From: Acidovorax sp. sic0104
Lineage (GTDB): Bacteria > Pseudomonadota > Gammaproteobacteria > Burkholderiales > Burkholderiaceae_C
Direction of reading: 5' to 3'
DNA length: 57,365 nt
Assembly: GCF_019219095.1 (NCBI RefSeq)
Contig: NZ_JAHUWH010000025.1
Span: 1 to 57,365 of the forward strand
The translations under genes were made by a program, and so were the position numbers. The notes beneath the pieces are model-generated. The model made no database searches, was not told the DNA's origin, and saw nothing but the letters and a program-made list of their open reading frames with translations. Shown piece by piece: positions 43,676 to 53,049 of this stretch; position 1 is the stretch's first letter, and every line of letters begins with the position of its first letter.

Positions 43676-44431
43676 TCAACGTCCGCCGGAGACATCCATC
43701 AGCGTGGCCGTGGTGTAGCTGGCTGCGGGCGACATGAGCCACACGATGGCTTCGGCCACCTCATCGGCGGTGCCGCCGCGCAACATGGGTACCTGGTGCG
43801 ACAGGTCGCGCACCCGGTCGGGCAGGCCGCCGCTGGCGTGGATGTCGGTCTCGATGAGGCCGGGGCGCACGGCATTCACGCGGATGCCGTCGGCGGCCAC
43901 CTCGCGGGCCAGGCCGAGCGTCATGGTGTCGATGGCACCCTTGGCCGCTGCGTAGTCCACATACTGGCCGGCAGCGCCCAGGCGCGACGCGGCGCTGGAC
44001 ACATTGACGATGCTGCCGCCCGCGCCGCCGTGCTGCGCGCCCATGCGCAGCACGGCTTCGCGCGCACAGATGAAGCTGCCGATCACGTTGATGTCGAACA
44101 TGCGCCTTAAGCGCGCCACGCTCATCGCTTCCACGCGGGCCGGCACGTCCACCACGCCCGCGTTGTTCACCAGTGCAGAGAGGCGGCCCAGTTGCTCGTC
44201 CACGGTGCGGAACATGGCCAGCACCTGGGCTTCGTCCGCCACGTCGGCCTGCACTGCGATGGCGGTGCCGCCCGCCGCAGCGATGGATGCGACCACCGCC
44301 CGGGCGGCCTCGGCGTCGCGGGTGTAGTTGACGGCCACGGCCCAGCCCTGGCGCGCCGCCAGGCGGGCGGTCGCCGCGCCGATGCCCCGGGATCCTCCGG
44401 TGATCAAGGCTACTTTGGGGTGGTCGGCCAT
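43676..44431 (-). CDS. Short-chain dehydrogenase/reductase (SDR)
   Basis: This 251-residue classical SDR has the NAD(P) motif TGGSRGIGAATAR (residues ~11-23), NNAGVV, the catalytic Ser of VNVSSAASRLGA, YAAAKGA (YxxxK: Tyr and Lys), and the PG of VRPGLIETDIH. It is a 3-oxoacyl-ACP reductase/glucose dehydrogenase-like oxidoreductase of unknown substrate. ATG 44431 has AGGAG upstream. Divergent from the dienelactone hydrolase gene. Confidence 0.92.
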   Translation of the reverse strand: MADHPKVALITGGSRGIGAATARLAARQGWAVAVNYTRDAEAARAVVASIAAAGGTAIAVQADVADEAQVLAMFRTVDEQLGRLSALVNNAGVVDVPARVEAMSVARLRRMFDINVIGSFICAREAVLRMGAQHGGAGGSIVNVSSAASRLGAAGQYVDYAAAKGAIDTMTLGLAREVAADGIRVNAVRPGLIETDIHASGGLPDRVRDLSHQVPMLRGGTADEVAEAIVWLMSPAASYTTATLMDVSGGR

Positions 44432-44574
44432 GGCAAGTCTCCTGAAAAATGGCCTGCATTTGAACAGAGTAAGGTGCTGCGGCCAGAATGGTGCGTCCGC
44501 CGGGTTGGTGACCGTTTCCACCCGTTTGCGCCAGTCTCGCCATTCCACCGATCAACGAATCAAGGAGTCATGCC

Positions 44575-45264
44575 ATGGGTCAATTCGTCAACCTCACTTC
44601 CAGCGATGGCACCGTGGTGCCCGCCTGGGTCGCGCAGCCCGACGCTGCGCCGCGTGGCGCCGTGGTGGTGCTGCAGGAGATCTTCGGCGTGAACTCGCAC
44701 ATCCGTGCGGTGGCCGACCGCTTTGCCGCACGCGGCTACCTGGCGGTGGCGCCGTCCACCTTCCACCGCGTGCAGCAGAACGTGGAGCTGGGCTACACCG
44801 GTGACGACATGCAGGCCGGCATGGGCCTCAAAGCCGCCGTGGAGGCCCTGCCAGCTCCCGGCGTGATGCCCGACATCCAGGCCGCCATCGACTACGCCGC
44901 GCAGCAAAGCGGCCGCAAGGTGGGCATCGTGGGCTTTTGCTGGGGCGGCCTGCTCACCTGGCGCGCGGCCTGCACGCTCAGTGGCCTGTCGGCGGCCGTG
45001 CCGTACTACGGCGGCGGCATGACCTCGCCTGAGGAAGCCGCCCGCAAGCCCCAGGTGCCGGTGCTGGCGCATTTCGGCCAGCGCGACCACTACATCCCGG
45101 TGGACAGCGTGCAGGCCTTCGCCCGCTCCCATCCGGAGGTGGAGGTGCACCTGTACGAGGCCGACCACGGGTTCAATTGCGACCAGCGTGGCAGCTACGA
45201 CGAGGCCTCCGCCATGGCTGCGCGCGACCGTACCCTGGCGTTCTTCGACAAACACCTTGCCTGA
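44575..45264 (+). CDS. Dienelactone hydrolase family protein
   Basis: This 229-residue alpha/beta hydrolase has the DLH triad: Cys122 (GFCWGG), Asp171 (GQRDHYIP) and His198 (ADHGFNCD). The N-terminal QEIFGVN with the active-site Glu ([14 protein letters not shown]) is standard. It could hydrolyse dienelactone in aromatic catabolism or a related ester; no aromatic pathway genes lie nearby. AAGGAGT precedes the ATG. The amidohydrolase gene follows after 11 bases. Confidence 0.93.
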   Translation: MGQFVNLTSSDGTVVPAWVAQPDAAPRGAVVVLQEIFGVNSHIRAVADRFAARGYLAVAPSTFHRVQQNVELGYTGDDMQAGMGLKAAVEALPAPGVMPDIQAAIDYAAQQSGRKVGIVGFCWGGLLTWRAACTLSGLSAAVPYYGGGMTSPEEAARKPQVPVLAHFGQRDHYIPVDSVQAFARSHPEVEVHLYEADHGFNCDQRGSYDEASAMAARDRTLAFFDKHLA

Positions 45265-45275
45265 GGGCTGTCTCC

Positions 45276-46211
45276 ATGGCCGCCATGCTTCGGGTTGTGA
45301 AGCCTTTTTGGCGCCTGGCGCTTTCTGGTAAAGCGCTGGCAGCTATTTTTTTGATAGCGTCTGGGTGTCAGGCCCATGCGGCCGACTACAGCGGCCCGCT
45401 GTTCGACGCCCACCTGCACTACAACGAGGAGGCTTGGGACGGCAAGGCTGGTCCGCACCCGCCCGCCGATGTGCTGGGCCGCATGCAGAAAAGCGGTGTG
45501 CGCGCCATCGTCGCCAACTCGCGGCCCAACACAGGCTCGCTCACGCTGGCCGGCCTGCCGCAAACGCGCGAGGCCGGCGTGGCGGTGGTGCCCTTCGTGC
45601 GGCTGTACCGCAACCGCGCTGACTACACCGGCTGGTTTGCGGATGAGAGCATCTACACCATGGTGCAGACGGAGCTGGCGCGCGGAACGCCGGCAGGGCC
45701 CTACCGCGGCATCGGCGAGTTCCACCTGTACGACAGTGCCAACGCCGATGGTCCGGTGGCCAAGAAGCTCATGGCGCTGTCCGAAGAGCGCGACCTGGTG
45801 GTGCTGGCGCACGTGGACGATGCGGCCATCGACCTGCTGATGGCCAACACACCTTCCAAGGGCCGCAAGCTGCGGCTCATCTGGGCGCACACCGGCATTG
45901 GCGGCGCGCCGGTGGACCGTGTGGACGCCTTGTTCGCACGCTACCCCGGCCTGGTGGGCGAGCTGTCGTACCGCCCCGGCCTGGTGTGCGACGACAACCA
46001 GCTGTGCCCCGCGTGGCGCACGCTGCTGCTCAAGTACCCCACGCGTTTCGTGATCGGCTCCGACACCTGGGTCAACCAGCGCTGGCAGCACTACGAGAGC
46101 CTGATGGCAGGCTATCGCACCTGGCTGGGCGGCCTGCCGGCCGATGTCGCGCGCAAGGTGGCGTGGGACAACGCGGCAGGGCTGTTCGGCACGCCAGCCC
46201 CGGCACGTTGA
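45276..46211 (+). CDS. Exported amidohydrolase-family protein
   Basis: This 311-residue protein has a metal-dependent hydrolase barrel with [14 protein letters not shown] (HxH) near residue 43, [26 protein letters not shown] and IGSDTWVN (Asp). It fits the amidohydrolase/TIM-barrel (PF04909-like) group. The first ~36 residues form a signal peptide; its core [16 protein letters not shown] is encoded by a family 2 repeat (45303-45360). GAGGG lies 8 bases before the ATG. It is coupled to the dienelactone hydrolase gene. Substrate unknown. Confidence 0.85.
   Translation: MAAMLRVVKPFWRLALSGKALAAIFLIASGCQAHAADYSGPLFDAHLHYNEEAWDGKAGPHPPADVLGRMQKSGVRAIVANSRPNTGSLTLAGLPQTREAGVAVVPFVRLYRNRADYTGWFADESIYTMVQTELARGTPAGPYRGIGEFHLYDSANADGPVAKKLMALSEERDLVVLAHVDDAAIDLLMANTPSKGRKLRLIWAHTGIGGAPVDRVDALFARYPGLVGELSYRPGLVCDDNQLCPAWRTLLLKYPTRFVIGSDTWVNQRWQHYESLMAGYRTWLGGLPADVARKVAWDNAAGLFGTPAPAR
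45303..45360 (-). repeat. Family 2 element, copy G (inside the amidohydrolase signal peptide)
   Basis: On the minus strand CGCTATCAAAAAAATAGCTG, then CCAGCGCTTTACCAGAAAGC and GCCAGGCGCCAAAAAGG. This is the best-preserved copy, with the hairpin GCGCTTT/AAAGCGC intact, and it is translated as the signal-peptide core. Confidence 0.82.
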
Positions 46212-46273
46212 TCGGGAGCGACGGGTTGCGGCTTTGGGTGGCCGTGCCGGGCTGCCACAGGCGGCTCAGGCGC

Positions 46274-47413
46274 TTAGCGCCGGGTGCGTGACAGGTATTG
46301 CTTGCGCCAGAACAGCGCGACCAGCGCCACCGCGATCGCGACCATGGAGCCCATGGCCCACCAGAAGCCGTCGGCCTTGTGGATCAGCGGGATGAACTCG
46401 AAGTTCATGCCGAAGATGCCGGCAATCAGGTTCAGCGGAAGGAACACGGCGGTGAGCGCCGTGAGGGTGCGCATGATGTCGTTGGTGCGGTTGCTCTGCA
46501 CCGAGAAATGCATCTGCACGGCCGTTTCGGTGCTTTGCTCCAGGCGGCGCACGTGGTGCACCACGCGCTCGATGTGCTCCAGCACGTCGCGGCTGCGCAC
46601 CTTGAGCAGGTCCAGCTCGCGCAGGCCCGTGGGCGAGTCGGGCAGGGCCCAGGTTTCCAGCGCGTCGATCCAGTCCTGCACGGCGGTGCGCTGGTCTTCG
46701 CAGATCTCGTCGAGCTGGTGCAGCGACAGCCGCGCCTCCAGCAGGGAGCTCCAGTTCACGTAGCGGGCGCGGGGCTTGAGCAACTCGTTTTGCCAGTGAT
46801 CGAGCTGGCGCGTGAGCTCGCGGCGCAAGTCCAGGTAGCCGTCCACCATGAGGTTGACCACGCGCAGCATCAGGTCGGCCGGGCTGGCGGGCACGCGCGC
46901 GCCGGGCACGGGGCTGCTGCGGCCTTCGCCGGGGCTGGCTGGCAGCGAGGCCAGCAGCCGCGTGGCGTAGGCGTCGCGCACCGAGCAATCGGTGGGGTGC
47001 ACGGTGAGCAGCAACTGATCGAACACCGCAAAGCCCACGGGGCTGGTGTCGATGCGCCGCAGCACCGGCGGCCCCCCGCGCCGCAGGGTGCTGGCGGCGG
47101 CGTGGGCATCGTCCGGTGGCGACGGGGGCTGCGCGGCATCGCCCTGTGCCGTGGCCAGCCGGCGGAACACCAGCAGGTCGTACTGCGAGGTGTAGTCGTA
47201 GTGCGACGGCAGCTGTGCGTTGAGCAGGTCGGACACGTGCAGGTCCACCAACTGCAGGCCCACCAGCGCCTGCAGGCGGCCCTGGATCTCGGCCAGCCGG
47301 GCCTGGAAGGCGCTGCGCGAGCAGGCGATCCAGACGAAGCCCTGCGTGGGCATGTGGCCCGGCAGGCTGTCAAGCTCCTGCACGCCGCCGCTGTGGATGT
47401 GAAAGATGCGCAT
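46274..47413 (-). CDS. CorA-family divalent cation transporter
   Basis: The 379-residue protein has a long cytoplasmic N-terminal domain and two C-terminal membrane segments. The CorA signature GMN is present in LIAGIFGMNFEFIPLI, followed by WWAMGSMVAIAVALVALFW. It should move Mg2+ or other divalent cations (ZntB/CorA group). A GTG at 47467 (5 bases after the hemB stop) would add 18 residues; ATG 47413 gives MRIFHIHSGG. Upstream hemB ends immediately before it, so they share a transcript. Confidence 0.87.
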   Translation of the reverse strand: MRIFHIHSGGVQELDSLPGHMPTQGFVWIACSRSAFQARLAEIQGRLQALVGLQLVDLHVSDLLNAQLPSHYDYTSQYDLLVFRRLATAQGDAAQPPSPPDDAHAAASTLRRGGPPVLRRIDTSPVGFAVFDQLLLTVHPTDCSVRDAYATRLLASLPASPGEGRSSPVPGARVPASPADLMLRVVNLMVDGYLDLRRELTRQLDHWQNELLKPRARYVNWSSLLEARLSLHQLDEICEDQRTAVQDWIDALETWALPDSPTGLRELDLLKVRSRDVLEHIERVVHHVRRLEQSTETAVQMHFSVQSNRTNDIMRTLTALTAVFLPLNLIAGIFGMNFEFIPLIHKADGFWWAMGSMVAIAVALVALFWRKQYLSRTRR

Positions 47414-47472
47414 CGAGGCCGGCTCAGGGGTTGCGGATGCCACAGGGGCGGGTACGGCGGCGGCCACCGCGG

Positions 47473-48558
<1,086 letters not shown>

Positions 48559-48647
48559 TTAAAACAGGTGCACCGGCGCGCAACGCGCCGGTCTTGAACC
48601 TGCTCAGGCCCACTTCGCTGGAGCACGGGAGCCCCTGGAAATGCCGC

Positions 48648-48676
48648 TTGTAACATGGTGTTTCCGGTGCTAAATT
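48648..48676 (+). promoter_or_regulatory. Sigma-70-like promoter of the candidate small RNA
   Basis: TTGTAA (48648-48653) and TAAATT (48671-48676) each match the consensus at four of six positions with exactly 17 bases between. Start is expected near 48683. Confidence 0.5.
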
Positions 48677-48682
48677 GGCGCC

Positions 48683-48785
48683 GGGCAGCACCCTGCCCCC
48701 CGCTTTTCCTCCCTGAGCGGGGCCTTGCATTGCAGCGATGCAAAAGAGGCTTCCCGGCCCGGCGTACCTGCCGGGCTTCTTTTTT
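48683..48785 (+). ncRNA. Candidate small RNA with anti-Shine-Dalgarno loop
   Basis: Four stem-loops can be drawn: GGGCAG/CTGCCC at the 5' end; CCCCGC/GCGGGG (48698-48703, 48717-48722) with a loop TTTTCCTCCCTGA; TTGCAT/ATGCAA (48725-48730, 48738-48743); and the terminator. The loop TCCTCCCT is complementary to AGGGAGGA-type ribosome sites. The unit has its own promoter-like box and terminator and no open frame. It could regulate mRNAs in trans, or be a leader attenuator of hemJ, 108 bases downstream. Confidence 0.45.
48757..48785 (+). terminator. Intrinsic terminator of the candidate small RNA
   Basis: GCCCGGC, loop GTACCT and GCCGGGC form seven GC pairs, followed by TTCTTTTTT. It points to hemJ and would end any plus-strand transcript starting in this gap. 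Confidence 0.88.
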
Positions 48786-48892
48786 GGGTGGTAGCAGGCT
48801 CCGAATGCCTGAGGGGTGCACGCCACACCGTTCAGCGCCTCTGCGCAGGTTTTCGTGCCCAAAGGGTACCGAACGGCCCTTAAACTGCCTGC

Positions 48893-49321
48893 ATGCTCTG
48901 GGTAAAAGCCTTTCACATCGTCTTCGTGGCCAGCTGGTTTGCCGGCCTGTTCTATCTTCCGCGCATCTTCGTCAACCTGGCCATGGTGGCTCCGGGTTCG
49001 GCGGCAGAGCGCGATCGTCTGCTGCTCATGGCGCGAAAGCTGTTGCGCTTCACCACGCTGCTGGCGGTGCCCGCGCTGGCGCTGGGCGCCTGGCTGTGGC
49101 TGGGCTACGGCATCGGCCGCGGCCCTGGCAATGGGTGGATGCACGCCAAGCTGGCGGTGGTCGTGCTGGTGATCGGCTACCACCACGCCTGCAGTGTGCT
49201 GCTGCGCAAGCTGGCCGACGGCACCAGCCGCAGGAGCCACGCGTGGTTCCGCTGGTTCAACGAGGTGCCGGTGGTGCTGCTGTTGTGCGCGGTGGTGCTG
49301 GTCGTCGTCAAGCCGTTCTGA
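48893..49321 (+). CDS. hemJ: Protoporphyrinogen IX oxidase HemJ (UPF0093)
   Basis: HemJ oxidises protoporphyrinogen IX to protoporphyrin IX in the inner membrane. The 142-residue protein has about four membrane segments and the family start MLWVKAFHIVFVASWFAGLF with His8, and GWMHAKLAVVVLVIGYHH in the middle, including the conserved His and Lys. hemB, encoding an earlier step, is divergent. No clear ribosome site precedes the ATG. A VanZ-like gene follows 13 bases later. Confidence 0.92.
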   Translation: MLWVKAFHIVFVASWFAGLFYLPRIFVNLAMVAPGSAAERDRLLLMARKLLRFTTLLAVPALALGAWLWLGYGIGRGPGNGWMHAKLAVVVLVIGYHHACSVLLRKLADGTSRRSHAWFRWFNEVPVVLLLCAVVLVVVKPF

Positions 49322-49334
49322 GTCCGGGAGGCCG

Positions 49335-50432
49335 GTGCACAAGACCTCCGCCTGGCCCCTGGCGCTGATCTATGCGGCGCTGATCGTTTTTGCCAGCCTG
49401 TTCCCGTTCGACGGCTGGCGCGCCCAGGGCATCGACCCGCTGGTTTTCCTGCTGGCCCGCCTGCCGCCCCCGTACTGGACGGGCTTTGACGTGGCCACCA
49501 ACGTGGTGGGCTACGCCCCGCTGGGCTTTCTGCTGGTGCTGGGCATGCTGCGCTCGGGCTGGCCGCGGGGCGCGGTGTGGCTGGCCACGCTGGCGGGCGG
49601 GCTGCTGTCGCTCTCCATGGAGTTTCTGCAGATCTACCTGCCCCGGCGCGTGCCGTCCAATCTGGACCTGCTGCTCAACATCGGGGGCACCTTGGCGGGC
49701 GCCTTGGTCGCTGCGCTGCTCGAGCGCATGGGCGCCATCGACCGCTGGAGCGACTTCCGGGGGCGCTGGTTCGTGAGCGACGCCAGCGGCGCCATCGTGC
49801 TGCTGGCGCTGTGGCCGCTGGCGCTGCTGTTCCCGGCAGCCGTGCCCTTCGGGCTGGGCCAGGTGCTGGAGCGGCTCGAAGGATCGCTGATCGAGATCCT
49901 GGCCGACACGCCCTTCCTGGAGTGGGTGCCGCTGCGCGAGGCGCCGTTCGAGCCGCTGTCGCCCGGCGGCGAGTTGCTGTGCGTCACGCTGGGGCTGCTG
50001 ATCCCGTGCCTGCTGGGCTATTGCGTGATCCGCCAGATGGGCCGCCGGGCGCTGTTCGCGCTGGGGGTGGTGGCCATCGGTGTCACTCTGACGGCCCTGT
50101 CGGCGGCGCTCAGCTGGGGCCCCGTGCATGCCTGGGAATGGATGGGTCTGCCTACGCGCGTGGGTATGTGGGGCGCCTTGGTCCTGGCGATGCTGATGCT
50201 GGGTCTGCCCCGCCGTGCCTGCGCCGCTGTGCTGCTGGTGGCTCTGGCCTGGCACCTGGCGCTGCTCAATCAGGCGCCCACCAGTGCCTACTTTGCCCAG
50301 ACCCTGCAGATCTGGGAGCAGGGGCGGTTCATCCGCTTCTATGGGCTGGGCCAGTGGCTCGGCTGGTTGTGGCCGTACGCGGCGCTTTTGTATGTGCTGG
50401 TGCGGGTGTCGAAGAAGGAACGCACCCCTTGA
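49335..50432 (+). CDS. VanZ-like integral membrane protein
   Basis: This 365-residue membrane protein has about eight hydrophobic segments. The VanZ domain covers about residues 10-120, with FASLFPFDGWRAQG, DVATNVVGYAPLGFLLVLG and SMEFLQIYLPRRVPSNLDLLLN. The rest is a further membrane domain without known function. VanZ-type proteins can lower sensitivity to teicoplanin-class antibiotics in Gram-positives, but that role is not implied here. GTG start with GGGAGG four bases in front. Confidence 0.83.
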   Translation: MHKTSAWPLALIYAALIVFASLFPFDGWRAQGIDPLVFLLARLPPPYWTGFDVATNVVGYAPLGFLLVLGMLRSGWPRGAVWLATLAGGLLSLSMEFLQIYLPRRVPSNLDLLLNIGGTLAGALVAALLERMGAIDRWSDFRGRWFVSDASGAIVLLALWPLALLFPAAVPFGLGQVLERLEGSLIEILADTPFLEWVPLREAPFEPLSPGGELLCVTLGLLIPCLLGYCVIRQMGRRALFALGVVAIGVTLTALSAALSWGPVHAWEWMGLPTRVGMWGALVLAMLMLGLPRRACAAVLLVALAWHLALLNQAPTSAYFAQTLQIWEQGRFIRFYGLGQWLGWLWPYAALLYVLVRVSKKERTP

Positions 50433-50625
50433 GCCGCCTGAGGCGTCTCGGTGCGTACGCCAGAGGCGACCGCTCTTCGTTGCCGTCCAGGCCTGCGCAG
50501 GCAGGCCTGGAGCCGCGGCACTCAGCCCCTCTCTTGCGCTGCGCGCGGGAGGGGGACGCACCCGGTGGGCTGGCGAAGCCAGATCCACGGGCGCACTGGC
50601 CTGGCGCGCGCCAGTTGCGGCGGGT
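50430..50625 (+). repeat. Family 1 repeat, copy 10, long subtype (after the VanZ gene)
   Basis: The VanZ stop TGA lies in the repeat's own TTGAGCCGCC. The extra module hairpin is CCAGGCCTGC...GCAGGCCTGG, then AGCCGCGGCACTCAGCCC, a G-rich arm and core stem GCACCCGGTGG / CTGGC-GAA-GCCAG / CCACGGGCGC. Confidence 0.85.
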
Positions 50626-50640
50626 TCGTAAAATGTCGGC

Positions 50641-50988
50641 ATGAGCGACAACCCTACTGCGCCGGGCTACTACCAGCGCCACATCTTTTTCTGTCTGAAC
50701 GACCGCACCAACGGCGAAGACAGCTGTGCCCACCACAACGCGCAGGCGGGTTTTGACCGCTGCAAGGCGCAGGTCAAGGCTGCCGGACTGGCAGGCGCTG
50801 GCAAGGTCCGCGTGAACAAGGCCGGCTGCCTGGACCGGTGCGCGGGCGGGCCTGTCGCCGTGGTCTACCCCGAGGGCACCTGGTACACCTATGTGGACAC
50901 GGCTGACATCGACGAAATCGTCGAGTCGCACCTCAAGAACGGCCAGGTGGTGGAACGCCTGGTCACGCCGGCGGAACTTGGGCGCTGA
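50641..50988 (+). CDS. Thioredoxin-like [2Fe-2S] ferredoxin
   Basis: This 115-residue protein has the thioredoxin-fold ferredoxin pattern: Cys18 (HIFFCLNDR), Cys29 (EDSC), Cys63 and Cys67 (KAGCLDRCAGG), with C-x10-C and C-x3-C spacing. A fifth Cys41 is extra. VVYPEGTWYTYVD follows. It likely carries electrons in the cytoplasm; the partner is unknown. The start ATG follows a family 1 repeat with no strong ribosome site. A family 2 element lies 22 bases after the stop. Confidence 0.92.
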   Translation: MSDNPTAPGYYQRHIFFCLNDRTNGEDSCAHHNAQAGFDRCKAQVKAAGLAGAGKVRVNKAGCLDRCAGGPVAVVYPEGTWYTYVDTADIDEIVESHLKNGQVVERLVTPAELGR

Positions 50989-51009
50989 AAGCGCATCTGT
51001 CCCTGGTAT

Positions 51010-51073
51010 TGAATGTTTTTGGCTGCCAGCGCTTGACCATCTTGCGCAGGTAGCTATGGATTAAGTAGCAAAA
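51010..51073 (-). repeat. Family 2 element, copy C (ends at the alpha/beta hydrolase start)
   Basis: Minus strand: TTTTGCTACTTAATCCATAG, CTACCTGCGCAAGATGGTCA, AGCGCTGGCAGCCAAAAAC. The hairpin TGCGCAAGA.../AGCGCT is imperfect. It ends two bases before the GTG of the hydrolase gene, so it forms that gene's leader. Confidence 0.78.
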
Positions 51074-51075
51074 CC

Positions 51076-51729
51076 GTGAATGCACAGACCGAACGCCTGA
51101 CCCTCACCGGCGCTGCAGGCGCCATCGAGGCCGTGCGCGACAGCGCCGTTCTGGCCGATGGGATGGCTGCCCCGCGCGGCGTGGCCATCATCGCCCACCC
51201 GCACCCTCTGTTTGGCGGCACCATGGACAACAAGGTGGTGCAGACCATTGCGCGGGCCTTCGTGCACTGCGGCTGGACCGCCGTGCGCTTCAACTTCCGC
51301 GGTGTGGGGGCCACGGCCGGCGTGCACGACGACGGCCAGGGCGAACTGCAGGACCTGCTGGCCGTGATCGAACAGGTCGCGCCTGCGGCCGAGGGCCAGC
51401 GCATTGCGCTGGCGGGGTTCTCGTTCGGCGCCTTCGTCACCAGCCATGCGCTGGCCGCGCTATGGCCCGAGGGCCGCGTCGACACCGCCGTGCTCGTGGG
51501 CACCGCAGCCAGCCGCTTTGCCGTGGCTCCGGTGCCCCCCGAGGCCCACCAGCGCACCCTGGTCGTGCACGGCGAGGCGGATGACACCGTGCCGCTGTCT
51601 GCGGTCATGGACTGGGCGCGGCCACAGATACTGCCTGTCACAGTCATTCCCGCAGGGGGGCATTTCTTTCACGGACAATTGCCGCTTCTGAAAAATCTGG
51701 TGGTGCGCCACCTGCAGGCAGCAGCTTGA
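51076..51729 (+). CDS. Alpha/beta hydrolase (COG2945-like)
   Basis: This 217-residue esterase-like protein has the oxyanion region AHPHPLFGGTMDNKVVQ, FNFRGVGAT, nucleophile Ser116 (GFSFGA) and the C-terminal VHGEADDTVPL (Asp) and GGHFFHG (His). It is cytoplasmic, and the substrate is unknown. The GTG start has no ribosome site because a family 2 element abuts it. It has no partner gene on the strand. Confidence 0.86.
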   Translation: MNAQTERLTLTGAAGAIEAVRDSAVLADGMAAPRGVAIIAHPHPLFGGTMDNKVVQTIARAFVHCGWTAVRFNFRGVGATAGVHDDGQGELQDLLAVIEQVAPAAEGQRIALAGFSFGAFVTSHALAALWPEGRVDTAVLVGTAASRFAVAPVPPEAHQRTLVVHGEADDTVPLSAVMDWARPQILPVTVIPAGGHFFHGQLPLLKNLVVRHLQAAA

Positions 51730-51828
51730 GAGGCTCGCTCACGGCGGGCGTTGTCGCCTGCCCTGGCGGGCCTGGCACCCGTGCCGTACCCGCACCCCGC
51801 GCATTGCCCAGCGTTTCCTGTCTCTCTC

Positions 51829-51844
51829 CCTTCCTTCCTTCCTT
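51829..51844 (+). repeat. Tetranucleotide tandem repeat (CCTT)4
   Basis: Four perfect CCTT units, followed by CATCCATCCCATCCC. It lies 33 bases before the D,D-carboxypeptidase start in a pyrimidine-rich leader with no clear ribosome-binding site. Length change by slippage is possible. Confidence 0.7.
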
Positions 51845-51876
51845 CATCCATCCCATCCCAGCCCAGTCTCCCGCCC

Positions 51877-53046
51877 ATGAAACGAATCCTGTCCACGCTG
51901 CGGTCCCTCGCCGTCTTTGCCGCAGTGGCCCCGGCCGCCTTTGGCGCTTTCGCCCAGGCGCCCCAGCCCCCTGAAATCGCCGCGCGCACCTACCTGCTGG
52001 TGGATGTGACCGCCAATCAGGTGCTGGCCGCCAAGGACATCGACGCGCCGGTCGAGCAGGCGTCGCTCACCAAGCTCATGACGGGCTACCTGGTGTTCGA
52101 CGCGCTGCGCGCCAAGAAAATATCGCTGGAGCAGAAACTGCCCGTGAGCGTGCGTGCCTGGAAGATGCCGGGTTCGCGCATGTTCATCGACCCCAAGATG
52201 CAGGTGCCGGTCGAAGACCTGATCAAGGGCATGATCGTGCAGTCCGGCAACGACGCCACCATGGCCCTCGCCGAAGGCGTGGGCGGCACGGCCGAGAACT
52301 TCGTCAAGCTCATGAACGACCAGGCGCAGGCCCTGGGCATGAAGGGCACGAGCTACAAGAACCCCGAAGGCCTGACCGAACCCGGCCACACCACCACGGC
52401 GCGCGACCTGTCCGTGCTGGCCATGCGCCTGATGAAGGACTTTCCGGAGTACATGCACTACTACGCCACCAAGCAGTACAGCTATCCGGGCACGCCGGCG
52501 TCCAACGGCACCAACCGCAATTCGCTGCTGTTCCGCGACCCGACGGTCGATGGCCTCAAGACCGGCCACACGGCCGCTGCCGGCTACTGCCTGGTGGCCA
52601 CGTCCAAGCGTGAGTTCCCGGGCGTGGGCCAGCGCCGCCTGCTGTCCATCGTGCTGGGCGCCGCCAGCGAGAATGCACGCGCCAACGAAAGCCAGAAGCT
52701 GCTGAACTGGGGCTACACCGCGTTCGAGGCGGTCAAGCTGTTCGACGCCGGCAAGCCGGTGGCGACGCCCGCCGTCTGGAAGGGCACCGAGAGCACGCTC
52801 AAGATCGGCCGCGAAGAAGCCATCGTGGTCGCCGTGCCCTCGGGCAGCGCCGGCAAGATCGCCACCCAGATCGTGCGCCCCGACCCCCTGGTGGCGCCGT
52901 ATACCAAGGGCCAGTCCATCGGAACGCTCAAGGTCGCGCTGGGCGAGCAGACGCTGGCGGAAGTGCCCCTGGTCGCCCTGGAAGAAGTCCCGCAGGCTGG
53001 CTTCCTGGGTCGTGCCTGGGACGCGATACGCCTCTGGATAAAGTAG
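51877..53046 (+). CDS. dacC: D-alanyl-D-alanine carboxypeptidase (PBP5/6 type)
   Basis: This 389-residue low-molecular-weight PBP trims the terminal D-Ala of peptidoglycan pentapeptides in the periplasm. Signal peptide cleavage is near AFAQA (residue ~28). Active-site motifs are intact: Ser63-L-T-Lys66, Ser123-Gly-Asn125 and Lys228-Thr-Gly230. A PBP5 C-terminal beta domain follows, and the end AWDAIRLWIK is an amphipathic membrane anchor. The exact paralogue (dacA or dacC) cannot be told from sequence alone. A (CCTT)4 tract lies in the leader. Confidence 0.92.
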   Translation: MKRILSTLRSLAVFAAVAPAAFGAFAQAPQPPEIAARTYLLVDVTANQVLAAKDIDAPVEQASLTKLMTGYLVFDALRAKKISLEQKLPVSVRAWKMPGSRMFIDPKMQVPVEDLIKGMIVQSGNDATMALAEGVGGTAENFVKLMNDQAQALGMKGTSYKNPEGLTEPGHTTTARDLSVLAMRLMKDFPEYMHYYATKQYSYPGTPASNGTNRNSLLFRDPTVDGLKTGHTAAAGYCLVATSKREFPGVGQRRLLSIVLGAASENARANESQKLLNWGYTAFEAVKLFDAGKPVATPAVWKGTESTLKIGREEAIVVAVPSGSAGKIATQIVRPDPLVAPYTKGQSIGTLKVALGEQTLAEVPLVALEEVPQAGFLGRAWDAIRLWIK

Positions 53047-53049
53047 CAG

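Noticed and set aside
48680..48763. GCCGGGC (48680) as an antiterminator partner of GCCCGGC (48757)
   Set aside because: The predicted transcription start at about 48683 lies inside the first copy, so most of it would not be in the RNA. A riboswitch model needs a different start.
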